Source: Bedellia somnulentella
Lineage: Eukaryota; Arthropoda; Insecta; Lepidoptera; Bedelliidae
Assembly (NCBI GenBank): GCA_963576735.1
Contig: OY755189.1
Location: 1,364,001 to 1,428,000, forward strand
DNA: 64,000 bases
Reading direction: 5' to 3'
Made by a program: the position numbers and the translations under genes
Shown here: one piece after another, positions 10,066-20,172 of the stretch
Layout of the letters: the number at the start of each line of letters is the position of its first letter
How positions within the stretch are numbered: the first letter of the stretch is position 1
Notes under the pieces: generated by a model
What the model saw: only the letters and a program-made list of their open reading frames with translations
The model's database searches: none
What the model was told of the DNA's origin: nothing

Positions 10066-12251
10066 ATGATTTGATGATAGACTAAGTTGCGTGGAGATGA
10101 AGGATGAAATGGAAATAGAAGAAGTATGGGATGTGCTCAAATCGACGATGGTTGAATGTGCGACGGAAGTTTGTGGAGTGTGTAAAAGGTCAAATAGACC
10201 ACCAACAAGTTGGTGGGATAAAGTTGTGAAAGAGGCGGTTGGAGATAAGAAGAAAGCGTGGTTAGATTTACCAGCGATTAAAGCTAGTAAACGGATGAAT
10301 GCGAGTGTAACTGACGATGTAGTGCAGAAAAGTGAAGATGAATATAAGAGAGTTTAGAATGAGGTGAAGAAGAAAATAGAAAAGAAAAAGCGGGATTTGC
10401 AAGAGTGGTGTGAGAGGAAACTTTCTGATAATTTCCGGAATAACCAAAAGTTATTCTGGAAGTATATCCGGAAGGAAAAGGGAGTTTCCCAAAACACGAG
10501 AGTGAGTGTAATAAGAGATGAACAGGGTGAATTGGCGACGGATGAAAGTAGCATGAAACGGGTATGGAAGAATTATTTTGAGGGACTGTTTGAAAAAGAG
10601 GATGCATCCATTTCTCCGCCAATCGACAGTAATGTTGATTGGAACGAAGAGATGGGTGATTTCAGTGACAGTGAGATTAGTATGGAAGAAATAATGAAAG
10701 CAATGAAAAGTATGAAAGTAGGGAAGGCGGCAGGGTATGATAGGATTACTATCGAAATGCTGAGGGCTGGTAAAGGGTTGGTGGCTTCTTGGTTGTACTT
10801 CCTTTTCCAAAAATGCTGGTCGAGTGGCAAAGTTCCACGAGATTGGTGTAAGGCGGTGATTGTGCCTCTATATAAAGGAAAGGGGTCACACCAAGAGGCT
10901 AAAAACTACCGCGGCATCAGCTTACTCAGCATTGTTGGTAAATTGTATGCTAAGGTACTGATTGAAAGAGTGGTGAATGAAACTGATGAGAAAATATGGG
11001 ATGTGCAAGCGGGATTTAGGAAAGGAATGGGATGTATGGATCAAATCTTCTCTCTAAGGAGCATCACCGAAAAGTTCTTAGCTAAGAACCAAAAGGTGTA
11101 TTGCTCCTTCATTGATTTAGAGAAGGCGTATGATAGGGTGGTAAGAAAGTGTTTATGGGAGGTGTTATCCAAGTTCGGTTTGGGGAGTCAACTTATACGT
11201 GCATTGGTATCACTCTATGAGGATTCTAGTGCATGTGTAAGAGTAAACGGGGAAAACACTGACTGGTTCGGAATCTCTAGGGGTGTCCGACAGGGATGTG
11301 TAGCTTCTCCGTGGCTCTTCAATTTGTTCATGGATGACTGTTTGACAGAGTTGCGTGAAAGTGATTATGGACTAAGAATGGGTGGATTCATCATTAAATG
11401 CCTCTTGTATGCTGACGATCAAGTGCTACTTGCATCATCGGCAGAAGAGTTGCAAGAGATGATGAATATTGCATGTGAGTCTTTTGTAAGAAAGGGAATG
11501 AGGGTGAATGTGGATAAGACCAAAACGATGGTTTTTGAGAGACAGGAAGATGTGACAGAATGCGTGATTGCGATTGATGGTAAGGATGTGGAACAGGTGA
11601 AGGAGTTTGTATATCTGGGAAGTTTGTTTACAAGGGATGGAAAATGTGATGAAGACATTGAAAGAAGAGTGAAAAAGGGTAATGCGGTAAATGGAGCAAT
11701 GAATAGCCTAATGATCAGTCAATCGGTGTCTGAAAAGGCCCGAATGGCTGTGCATGATGCTGTTCTTGTTCCTACGCTTATGTATGGAAGCGAATGTTGG
11801 GTGTGGCAGAAGAAGCATGAGAGCAGAGTGAATGCAGTAGAGATGAGGTCCCTCAGAAAAATTTGTAATGTTAGATTGTGTGACCGAGTGAGAAATAGTG
11901 TTATTCGTGAAAAGTGTGGTGTGAAAGATGATATTGTAAGAAAGATAGAAAAAGGAATGTTGAGATGGTTTGGGCACATAGAGAGGATGGATGATAGAAA
12001 ATTGGTAAAAGGGATCTATAGAGCTAGTGTGGATGGTAATGTTAGTAGAGGACGACCACGGAGAACACACTTGGACCAGATTGAGAGTGTGCTCAAAAAG
12101 GCTGGCGTCCGAAGTATGAAGAATAAAAGAGCATGTATGAAAAGATTGATGGATGTAAACGAAGCTAGAGAGGTTTGTCAGGATCGTACGAAGTGGCGAT
12201 CGATAGTCTCTGCCTACCCCAATGGGAATTAATGGCGTGAGTATATGTATG
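10066..12251 (+). mobile_element. RTE-type LINE, copy A, 5'-truncated
   Basis: It covers the end of the endonuclease linker, the whole RT and the C-terminal domain, and ends GCGTGAGTATATGTATG. A 12-bp TSD, TATGAATATTTT, lies at 10054-10065 and 12252-12263. The 3' end is a short ATGT repeat rather than poly(A), as in RTE-like elements. The same element is present as copies B and C in this window. Confidence 0.9.
10091..12232 (+). pseudogene. LINE reverse transcriptase (one in-frame stop)
   Basis: A single frame runs from 10091 to 12232 with one stop (TAG) at 10355-10357; after it, 622 codons are open. RT motifs are visible: KAVIVPLYKGKGS, AGFRKGMGCMDQIF, FIDLEKAYDRV, RQGCVASPWLFNLFMDD and the catalytic LLYADDQVLLA. 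The C-terminus has WFGHIERMDD and GRPRRTHLDQIE, typical of the proteins often annotated as craniofacial development protein 2-like endonuclease-RTs. The endonuclease domain is lost by 5' truncation. Confidence 0.85.
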
Positions 12252-12263
12252 TATGAATATTTT

Positions 12264-12632
12264 CCATCATTTCAATGAGAGGTTTTCCTTTTTTCTTTTT
12301 TTTTTATTCTCTTTTCTCAGGATAGATGGCGCCAGACTTGCTATGTTACTGGTAGGAACGGAACGTCACACCGTTTTTCACACTTGGATGTAATGATATC
12401 GTGTAACGGAACGTACATAAAAACGTTCTGATTTGAAAGTCTAAATAAATATCAGTTTAAGCCAAGATAGCTTAAAAGTAAATAAACAAAGACGGTATTT
12501 ATAGTTGACATTCTTTTTGTTGCTTTTACTCGCCAAAAAGTTACTCTATGGTGATGTGACACATATTTTTGAAGTTGACATTAGCGAAATTATTGTGGCA
12601 ACACGATTGAGGCCACGAAGAAAAAAATTAAG
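12264..12632. other. Unassigned 369-bp stretch
   Basis: Between LINE copy A and the P-like stack. No coding frame, TSD or clear repeat is visible, apart from a pyrimidine-rich run (TTTTTTCTTTTT-like) near 12290. Confidence 0.5.
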
Positions 12633-12754
12633 TAAGTAACCCTTTGAGTAGTGAAGTATATGGAGATAACATAAAGTACATAAAATCGTGCCTATTTTTG
12701 AAACCAAAATGGCCGACTAGTGTTGGCCAGTAATCGATCCTTTTTATCGATAAT

Positions 12755-12838
12755 ATTATAGCTGTAGAATTTGGTCGTGCTAACCCTAGGATCAAGGAAA
12801 AATTATAGATATTTAGATTTCTGCATTGGGTGGTCCAT
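12755..12838 (+). repeat. 84-bp direct repeat, left copy, flanking a LINE-derived short element
   Basis: Matches 13090-13172 with about three differences including a 1-bp indel, and immediately flanks the 251-bp element at 12839-13089. It is read as an exceptionally long TSD. Confidence 0.85.
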
Positions 12839-13089
12839 ACATACATACATTCATATACTCACGGCTATAAATCCCTTAACGGGGTAGCCAGAGCTTTGGA
12901 ATGAAAAATTCCTCAGCCACTTTTGGAAGTTGATTGGGAAAAGATGGTTATAATAAATGTTTTTGGTGACGGGTCCCCAACCGCATCACCCAAAAATCAC
13001 TTAAAAAGCCCCGTATACCCTTAGTCGCCTCTTACGATCACCAACGGGTAAAAATGGGGTAGTGTTATTCTAAGCCGACACTACACGAC
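12839..13089 (-). mobile_element. LINE-derived short nonautonomous element (copy 1)
   Basis: On the minus strand it begins GTGTAGTGTCGGCTTAGAAT and ends GTGAGTATATGAATGTATGT. The first 70 or so bases resemble the 5' UTR of LINE copy C (39941 on) and the last 45 resemble the LINE 3' end, with unrelated sequence between. It is flanked by an 84-bp direct repeat. Other copies: 32769, 38517, 46508 and 52583. Confidence 0.85.
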
Positions 13090-13172
13090 ATTATAGCTGT
13101 AGAATTTGGTCGTGCTAACCAAGGATCAAGGAAAAATTATAGATATTTAGATTTCTGCATTGGGTGATCCAT
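13090..13172 (+). repeat. 84-bp direct repeat, right copy
   Basis: Second copy of 12755-12838, one base shorter. Confidence 0.85.
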
Positions 13173-13827
13173 TAACATAAAAATGGTGATTACGATTCGT
13201 GCTTCGAAAAAACTGAAAGTATTTGCTGAAACATTGTAGCTATGGCTAGCACACGTATTTTTTATAAAGAAAAAGTGTCTTTCTAATGTTTAATCTGATA
13301 CAGCCTAAATCATGCAATCCGTACATGTGACGTTGAGGGCGTAAAGCCAGTAACTAATTAAAAAAACGAGCGCTTGCTATGTAAATAGTGGGTTTACTGT
13401 TTTTTATTTTATTAACCTTCATTTATTGCGCCATAAACCAGAATAAACAGCAGTGGTAACAGAAATGGCCATTTCAAGAAATAAAATATTTGTATTTTTC
13501 ATTATTAATTATTATTATAGAAATATTAATAATTAACTCTTTAATAATTAAAAATTAACACTTTATTCTCACTTCTGGACATATAATAATACTTAAAAAA
13601 TATTTAAAAGCAAACCTAGAACTACTTATGTAACAGGTAACGAAAATAATTAAAAAAAAACAAATTATACTAAAACCTTTCAGTTAGAAAATATTATTTA
13701 ACTTTATTAAATAAACCTCACTATCTAATATCATGTTCCATTTAACAAAAATATCTACCATAACTGGCAAAACAAAAGAAAAATACGTAGTAGCTGTAGC
13801 CGTCTCTAAGCAAAAAAAAACTATTAA
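13173..13827. other. AT-rich stretch inside P-like element 1
   Basis: Very AT-rich, with many A and T runs. No frame, motif or repeat boundary could be recognised. Confidence 0.5.
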
Positions 13828-13994
13828 ACATACATATACATATTCTCACGCCCTTAGTTCCCTTTGGGGTAGGCAGAGACTATCGTTCGCCACATCGTAC
13901 GATCCTGGCAAACCTCTGTAGCTTCGTTTACATCGATCAATCTTTTCATACATGCCCTTAATTCTTCATACTTCTGACGCCTGCCTTTTTAAGA
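13828..13994 (-). mobile_element. LINE 3'-end fragment
   Basis: The reverse complement matches the last 165 or so bases of the RTE-type LINE, including CCTACCCCAAAGGGAACTAA and the terminal ATGT repeats. Heavily 5'-truncated. Confidence 0.8.
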
Positions 13995-14172
13995 ACATAC
14001 ATACATACAAACATATACTCACGACTATAAATATGGCGATCGATAGTCTCTGCCTACCCCAATGGGAACTAACGGCGTGAGAATATGTATGTATGGATGT
14101 ATGTATAAATCCCTAGAAGGGGTAGCCAGAGCTAAGGAAAAAGAAATTCCTCAGTCACTTTTGAAAGTTGCA
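13995..14172 (-). mobile_element. Fragment of the LINE-derived short element, split by a LINE tail
   Basis: The 3' half of the short element family (ATGT tail, ACTCACGACTATAAAT, then CCCTAGAAGGGGTAGCCAGA). It is interrupted at 14033-14103 by a LINE fragment with TSD TATAAAT. Confidence 0.75.
14033..14103 (+). mobile_element. 71-bp LINE 3' fragment nested in the short element
   Basis: Matches the last 60 coding bases and tail of the LINE (GATCGATAGTCTCTGCCTAC). It is flanked by TATAAAT at 14026-14032 and 14104-14110. Confidence 0.8.
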
Positions 14173-14193
14173 TTATGCATTAACATTATGATA

Positions 14194-14571
14194 TCATCTA
14201 CTTAAAGTGCCAGGATGAGGTAAACATGACTGAAACGATGACCGAATAAAATCATAGGCCTTGGGAGAATAAAAATGTAAAGTGAGAGCGAATTTGCGGA
14301 GCTCTTCCGAATAAGTCTTATCCATAGAAATACCATTTGACTTTAGAAATTGTCTTTCAATGAGTTCTCGCACGCCTTTACAAAAAGCTATGTAATTGTC
14401 ATTACTCAATAAATTATTTTCCCGAGCATGTTCCATAGCTTCATTGAAATCATTAATTTTATTTTTCTGACGACGCACAGTTTCATTGAAGTTCTTTATT
14501 TGCCTCTTGTTTTCAGCAGCTTTTTGCTCCAGCCTCTTGATTTTTTTCAAAGCTTCAGACTGTAAAAAGGG
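14194..14571 (-). pseudogene. P-element/THAP9-type transposase fragment
   Basis: About 118 codons read on the minus strand: a Lys/Glu-rich coiled-coil segment, then a region ending in LHFYSPKAYDFIR and CLPHPGTLSR. That is the conserved 'YSPKAY...LPHPxTL' stretch of THAP9 and P-element transposases. The next codon is TGA where Trp is usual, so a substitution ends it. No THAP domain or catalytic core is seen on this strand nearby. It lies inside P-like element 1, which fits its TIRs and 8-bp TSD. Confidence 0.8.
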
Positions 14572-14917
14572 TTTTCATGCAATTATTGATTTTCTCAAGG
14601 TTGTCACTGTGAAGAGATAACTTAAACTTGGAACTGTGAGTTAGATTTATTTATAATATTATAAAGCAGAGATAATTAACTTAAAGATATTAAAGGATAA
14701 AAAGTACATTATTTTCCGCAGTAATTTAAGTGGTCATGGTCACTACAAAAAAATGGAACTTACTAAAGAAATACTTTGATAAGCAGGGCCTCTAGAAGTT
14801 GCTGCCTCTAAATATGACGACTCGCCACTTGTCATGAGGTTCTAAAACAAAAGGAATTAAATCAGAGCTTATTTAATACTTGTACCGTACAGCTTGAGGC
14901 ATTTGACTTTAGTGTTC

Positions 14918-15125
14918 ATACATACATATACGCAAGCCATTAGTTCCCATTGCGGTAGGCAGAGACTATCAATCGCCACTGTGTACGATCCTGGCAAATA
15001 TCTCTAGCTTCATTCACATCCATCAATCTTTTCAAACATGCTCTTTTATTCCTCATAATTAGAACTTTTGATCACATTCCCTATTTGATCCAAATGAGTC
15101 CTCCGAGGTTGTCCTCTCCTAATTG
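14918..15125 (-). mobile_element. LINE 3'-end fragment
   Basis: The reverse complement matches the LINE C-terminal coding end (GACAACCTCGGAGGACTCAT region) and tail, diverged and 5'-truncated. Confidence 0.75.
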
Positions 15126-16371
15126 TAGAGTAATAGGTCAATATTAAAAATGTGTAAAAAGTGAGCACATTTTCTATGCAAAAAGTGGGTACTCTAGACA
15201 TTATGTATTAGATCACCATCACATACAACCAGCAGCAGTATATACTGACATGTATAGAACTAGAAATAGAAACATACATTATCATTATCTATTTCCTGAA
15301 ATGGGAAGATTTCTTTCCTTGGTAAGAGTGGCACAATCTGTATATTAAATCACATGTACATAAAATTTAAATCAAATTGAAGTCCCAGTTACAGTGGACA
15401 TAATCCTAACACACAATAACAATTTAGATTTAACAGTCAACTTCACAGAACTCAAGCAAAAGTTGTATAGGAACACCATGTCATATCTGGGGTTTGAGAC
15501 AACAACAAACCAGATTATAAAAACACTGAACTTACCTGAGGAATTACTGAGGGCGTCATCCTTTAAAAGTGTTACTTCTAATGTTCTATTAAAATCGCTT
15601 GCTACAAAATGAAGTGAACATACATTTATTATTTTTGGTCTAATGTTTTCCTTTCCGATTGCTTCTAGTCATTTTCGTCTTTTAGATTCATTTCTGGGGA
15701 GTCTGAAATAAGTAGGTTTTTTCATAAAATATCGATATAATACATCGACGATAGTAAAAAAACATCCCTATCTTGAACATATCCTTAAACTTAAATTCAA
15801 TAAATCTATATCAAATAGTATTGAAAACTCTGTAAATACACTTCTCTCTATAAAATTCAGTATACCATTAAAGTAGGATTAGCTATAAATGCTATATGAG
15901 TCTGCTATATGATGCTATAAAGAATAAATTCACAATAATAATAGTCGATTTATTAGTTTTCCCATTTCTTACCGGTGAATTGTTAAATTAGGTCGATTCC
16001 TGCTTAAGTATGCTCCACAGGCCAGAATAGAACACTTCACCATTTTTAACAGAATTTCAGCACTATACCACTGTTTATTCCACAATTAATTGTTATTTCT
16101 CTACAAAATTTCAATGTTTACAAACAAATCAAACCATAAACAACAAAAAACTTTGAAACTAAAATGGCGGATTCATCCACGAATTCTATATATAGTTATG
16201 TATAAGATTCTTGTGGCCAGCATTATTAAAATGGTGTTGGTCTTAATGACACCCACAAAAATACTATCATCAGACAGAGACAACAATAGCTAATCATTTC
16301 GTCAAACACAATTTTGACAGAAAAATTTATATAGAACATTATGTGATCTCCATATACTTCACTACTCAAAG
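15126..16371. other. Interior of P-like element 1, no intact gene
   Basis: AT-rich. A plus-strand frame of 72 codons at 15394-15612 (MDIILTHNNNLDLTVNF) has no recognisable motif and is left unassigned. The right terminal inverted repeat of the element occupies about 16336-16371. Confidence 0.5.
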
Positions 16372-17336
16372 AAGTAGGGTGAATCCTACAACGACGATAA
16401 AAACTGGTTAACCATTAAATAACTAAGATACAAATAATAAAAACAAATGCATTTTCGTTTAAAACCATTCATTTGATGCTTTTCCAACTGGAGCTCATTC
16501 AAAATTAACATTCATAGTACTCATTATTAATAGAAAAAATAAAAATGTATCAAAATGTCATTCATGTCATTCATTTGAAGATCAAACAACGCAAAAATAA
16601 TTATCGTATAAATTAAATAATCGTTGAAAACATATATTGATAATATGTAATATTTGTAAGGTAAAGTGTCTTGCCATCCGCTAAAATGTTGCTGTGAAAT
16701 TATTATTATTTTAAGAATTAAGTTATTTCAAAGTTTTGTCACCATAAAATAGTCATTCAGTTCACGATGACAACCCCTGCAAAAGAGGAACTCCATGAAA
16801 AAGTTATGACATGTCCCAACCCCGCCGCCTGCACATGTTTTCATTCGTCGGCGATTAGCACTTGAGTCGTACGTATGTTGTGCTTTGTTCTGATTATTTT
16901 GCTATGCAATTTACATTCGCAGTGATTTGTCACCTAGTTTACGTCATTTTAATAAAGTGAGTTATAACAAAACGGATAGAGGTAAGTTAATTTAAATTTA
17001 TGTTTTTGACACGTTATAAGGACCAAATATATAATGTGTATTTCATCTTGGCTAGACACATACCGATTATGTAAATATACATTAAAGTCGTAAAATATGT
17101 CATTACGCTCATACTTCATCAATTTATCACACGAATGTAATGACATGGTTATGAAAGTAATGACAGCAAATATTAATCTGTATACATAGAATAAAGAGTA
17201 CCCAGAATCCGCTCACGGCCGCATCGATAGTCCTATTTCATTGGTTTCTCTTGCATACCAACGCAACGCACCCGCACTCAGTCGGTTAGAAGCTTTGAAA
17301 GTGACAAGCCAAAACAGCTCCACAAAAAAATTCATA

Positions 17337-17789
17337 ATGACGACTTACGTACTTCCATCTTGTCGAAATAGAGTAAATATCAAAGCTAAAGGACTGGGAA
17401 TCACATTTCACCGGTTACTATTGTTATTTTCCACTTACTTTCGATGATTGATTGCAATTAAATTTTGTATAAATTACGAATTTTTTTACGCCGCCATGTC
17501 AGTGTTGCAAGCGTAGAACTTTGTATTTTCTACCATTTTCAACATAAGAATATTATGTTTAGGTAGAAATTCTAAATGGTGAAAAATAAATACTTTTGGG
17601 TATTTTAGATTTCCTGCAGACGAAAGCAGGCGAGCTCCGTGGGTAAGAATCATACAAAAAGCTAAAATTGATGAGTATTGGAAACCCACCTCAAGCTCAC
17701 GCATTTGCTCCGAGCATTTTGAAGAAAAATATTTTGATTTAACTAAATCTGGAATCAGAAGACTTGTAAAAGATGCCATACCCACGAAG
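17337..17789 (+). pseudogene. THAP domain in two exons (degenerate)
   Basis: Exon 1 (17337-17413) reads MTTYVLPSCRNRVN...GITFHR and ends at a GTTACT donor. Exon 2 (17609-17789), after the acceptor TATTTTAG, continues FPADESRRAPWVRII...RICSEHF...AIPTK and ends at GTATAT. Joining makes HRFP in frame. A THAP zinc site needs C-x(2-4)-C and C-x2-H; the second pair is present (ICSEH), but the first Cys is Tyr (TTY), so zinc binding is probably lost. The rest of the transposase is largely deleted. Confidence 0.8.
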
Positions 17790-18109
17790 GTATATTTGTA
17801 CTATATTTGAAATATATACCTATCTGTATATACGTAATATTATACATATAAATATATATCTTACTATAATATTAAAGTTTATGTGGATGTGATTGTTACG
17901 CTTTCAGACAAAATCTACTAAAGGAATTTAGATGAAACTTTGAAGGTATATAAATTATACATCGAAATACGATAAATTCGAAAAAGGGTAAGCAGTGATA
18001 TATGTGTACCTACGTGAAAGAAGACGCGGATGAAGAGCTACCTAGTTAATTGTATTTAAATATTATGTGTGTGTCTAAATATTAATAGTTTTTATAATAT
18101 TTTGTATCT

Positions 18110-18341
18110 AAAAGTTATTACTGTTTTTATATACGCTATGCATGGTTGATTGTACGACAACCCAAATGCAAAACAATTTAAGGGTACATACCGCAGAGTA
18201 TTGTGCAATTTAGAGATAAAAGCTTCGGATCAAGGCAATTGCATAGCTCTTGAAGATATTGGAGTTCTTAGCTGTAATTCAACTACGAATGCCATAAACC
18301 TGACAACATCCGTGTTTTTTATTATCCATCTTATTATTTAG
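18110..18341 (+). pseudogene. P/THAP9 transposase C-terminal fragment
   Basis: Reads YDNPNAKQFKGTYRRVLCN followed by a Glu/Asn region with GNCIALEDIGVL. The 'DNPxAxQFKxxYRR' motif is the conserved C-terminal part of P-element and THAP9 transposases. It is separated from the THAP exons by about 320 bp of non-coding sequence; the catalytic core is missing. Confidence 0.75.
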
Positions 18342-18975
18342 AAGCATTAAATAATTCACGATTATGTTCAAATATAAAAAAAGAACATTTTGATATTTCA
18401 GAAAATTTAATTTTACTAATAAGTTAAAAAACTATTAAAGCTGTTGTTTTATTTTTAATATTATGTTTTTTATTATCTTATCATTTAAAAGCATTAAATA
18501 TTTCATGTTTTTTCTCAAATATAGAAAAAGAACATATTAAATAATTATTAGGAGTTTTGTAGAAATTAATAGGAGGTTGGTAGAAAATATACATTTGCAG
18601 ACTGGCGATGGGTTAAAGCTTGCAACATTGCGGGGCGTGAAGTGCAGTGAGAGCGGGGGGATTATTGGACCATTTTGCCGAACCGATTTTGTACTGACTA
18701 CGGTGTCTGGAGGATACTAAGTTTGTGTCTGTATATTTGTAATCTGTATTTATAAATCCCTACACTACCGAAAGGGGTTAGCTAAAGCTTGTAAATAATC
18801 TAACCTTTAGTCATTTTTGGAAGTGTATAGTGAAAAAGATGTTATATTTAGATAATGGAGTCGTGATATAAGTTTGAATTTCATATTATTAATTAATTAG
18901 GTTACATATTAAATATATTTAATTTGACTGCTGGTTCTTTGATTTATGAATGTGTTCTCGTTGTGTTAGGTCACA

Positions 18976-19275
18976 ATGGCAAAACCAAATAAAAAGAAAG
19001 AAGAGATTTTAGCACAACAAAGACAAGCTAAAAAACGAAAGTATCTTCGAATAAAAAGCAACATCGTCTTGTATGAAGAGCAAAAACAAAAGAATCATGC
19101 GGACTATATGAGAAGAAAAGAAAATAAAAAGATCTCGAGTATAGATAAGTTAAGCCCAAGAGAACAACGTTTAAAGCGCAAGAAGTGGAGAGAGAATACA
19201 CGAAGGTATAGACAAAAATTAGCCGAAGAGAAAAACAAACTAGAAATGCAAAACGAAAGTCATTATAGACAGTAA
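18976..19275 (+). CDS. 99-residue basic N-terminal transposase-like protein
   Basis: An intact small frame, MAKPNKKKEEILAQQRQAKK to NESHYRQ, in transposon copy 2. It is about 40% Lys/Arg/Glu and predicts long helices. It resembles the N-terminus of the 976-residue transposase at 55927 in layout (short basic start, then SPREQRLKRKKWRENTRR). After its stop, another frame continues with VKYRECKKRLKLLEIIKK, so the longer ancestral protein was probably broken by a frameshift here. The start is set by an acceptor-like TTGTGTTAG six bases upstream. No catalytic residues are encoded. Confidence 0.6.
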   Translation: MAKPNKKKEEILAQQRQAKKRKYLRIKSNIVLYEEQKQKNHADYMRRKENKKISSIDKLSPREQRLKRKKWRENTRRYRQKLAEEKNKLEMQNESHYRQ

Positions 19276-20172
19276 AAAGATTCTCGAAACTTCTACCAAG
19301 AATAAACAGGACCCACTAGGGCCTAGCACATCAAGTGGTCAGAGAGTAACTTCGCCTGGTCAGACTGTGACTTCACCTTACAAATTGATTATCAAGAAGG
19401 TGAAATACAGAGAATGCAAAAAAAGACTGAAATTATTAGAGATAATAAAAAAAATACACTCAAACTTGCCTAATTTTGGAGTCCAATTACAACAAATTTT
19501 ATCAATTTATGACAAAATCTAGAATCTGGCATTAATGTACACCTTCTCACTTATTAGAAACACGAAATAGATAGTCCGTATCATTTAACAGTTGACTTCA
19601 ACAACTTAGTGAAGTTGGCGTTCTAATACGTAATTATGAGAGTATTTTTCTTGCGTCGTTTAAAGGAGGGTAGTTATTTATCTAGCAATCACCGTTTAAA
19701 AATCTGTTTTGATTATGAAAGTTAAGAGTATACTGTATCAAAAAATATATACAAACATATAGAAATATGAAGTTGGTATCTCATCAAAAACTTCCGTATT
19801 TTCGTGGAATGCTCCAGGTGTATTTTTTATCTAGTTGGAATCTGAATATATAATTGCTTTCTGTTGTTAATTTTATTTCATTCATTATAAAATTACCTAT
19901 ATAAACCAATGGTCATTACACGTCGGTCAATGTCATTCATATTAAAGTATATGTCATTCAGTTCCTTCATTTGTCATTACGTTCACAACAATTAATAGAA
20001 AATATGGGATATCTCAAAATCTACAAGGAGCAGAGTGATGCAAATACTATCAAAATGTTGGTGAAGTGTAGTTTGTCGAATAAATACGAACATGCAAGGG
20101 TTATTTAATAATAAATGTAGGTTGATAAAAAATACGTAAAGAACCAAAACTAGTTAGGATTCACCCAGTAAC

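Larger units (their letters stand above)
12642..16371 (-). mobile_element. P-like (THAP/P superfamily) element 1 with relic transposase
   Basis: Inverted ends start CTTTGAGTAGTGAAGTATAT and stay similar for about 36 bp. The 8-bp TSD AAGTAACC is at 12634-12641 and, split by a later insertion, at 16372-16376 plus 20171-20173. An 8-bp TSD is characteristic of P elements, and a P/THAP9-type transposase fragment sits inside on the minus strand. Several small LINE-family insertions lie within it. The remaining interior is AT-rich with no intact gene. Confidence 0.75.
17184..18726 (+). mobile_element. P-like THAP element inserted in transposon copy 2
   Basis: Absent from copy 1, which reads through this point. 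The flanks are ATCTGTAT at 17176-17183 and GTCTGTAT at 18727-18734, an 8-bp duplication with one mismatch. Inside are two THAP-domain exons and a segment of P/THAP9 transposase C-terminus, all on the plus strand, so this is an internally deleted P-like element. I see no convincing long TIR. Confidence 0.7.
16377..20166 (+). mobile_element. 4-bp-TSD DNA transposon, copy 2 (GGGTGAATCCTA ends)
   Basis: Starts GGGTGAATCCTA and ends TAGGATTCACCC with both 12-bp ends intact. The TSD is AGTA at 16373-16376 and 20167-20170. It is nearly identical to copy 1 over about 2.2 kb, and carries a 1.5-kb P-like insertion at 17184-18726 that copy 1 lacks. It landed inside the 8-bp TSD of P-like element 1. It encodes only a 99-residue N-terminal transposase-like protein. 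Confidence 0.9.

Noticed and set aside
10284..12070. Several minus-strand frames of 80-120 codons across LINE copy A, and similar ones in copies B and C
   Set aside because: They mirror the RT gene on the other strand, recur in each copy, and show no domain.
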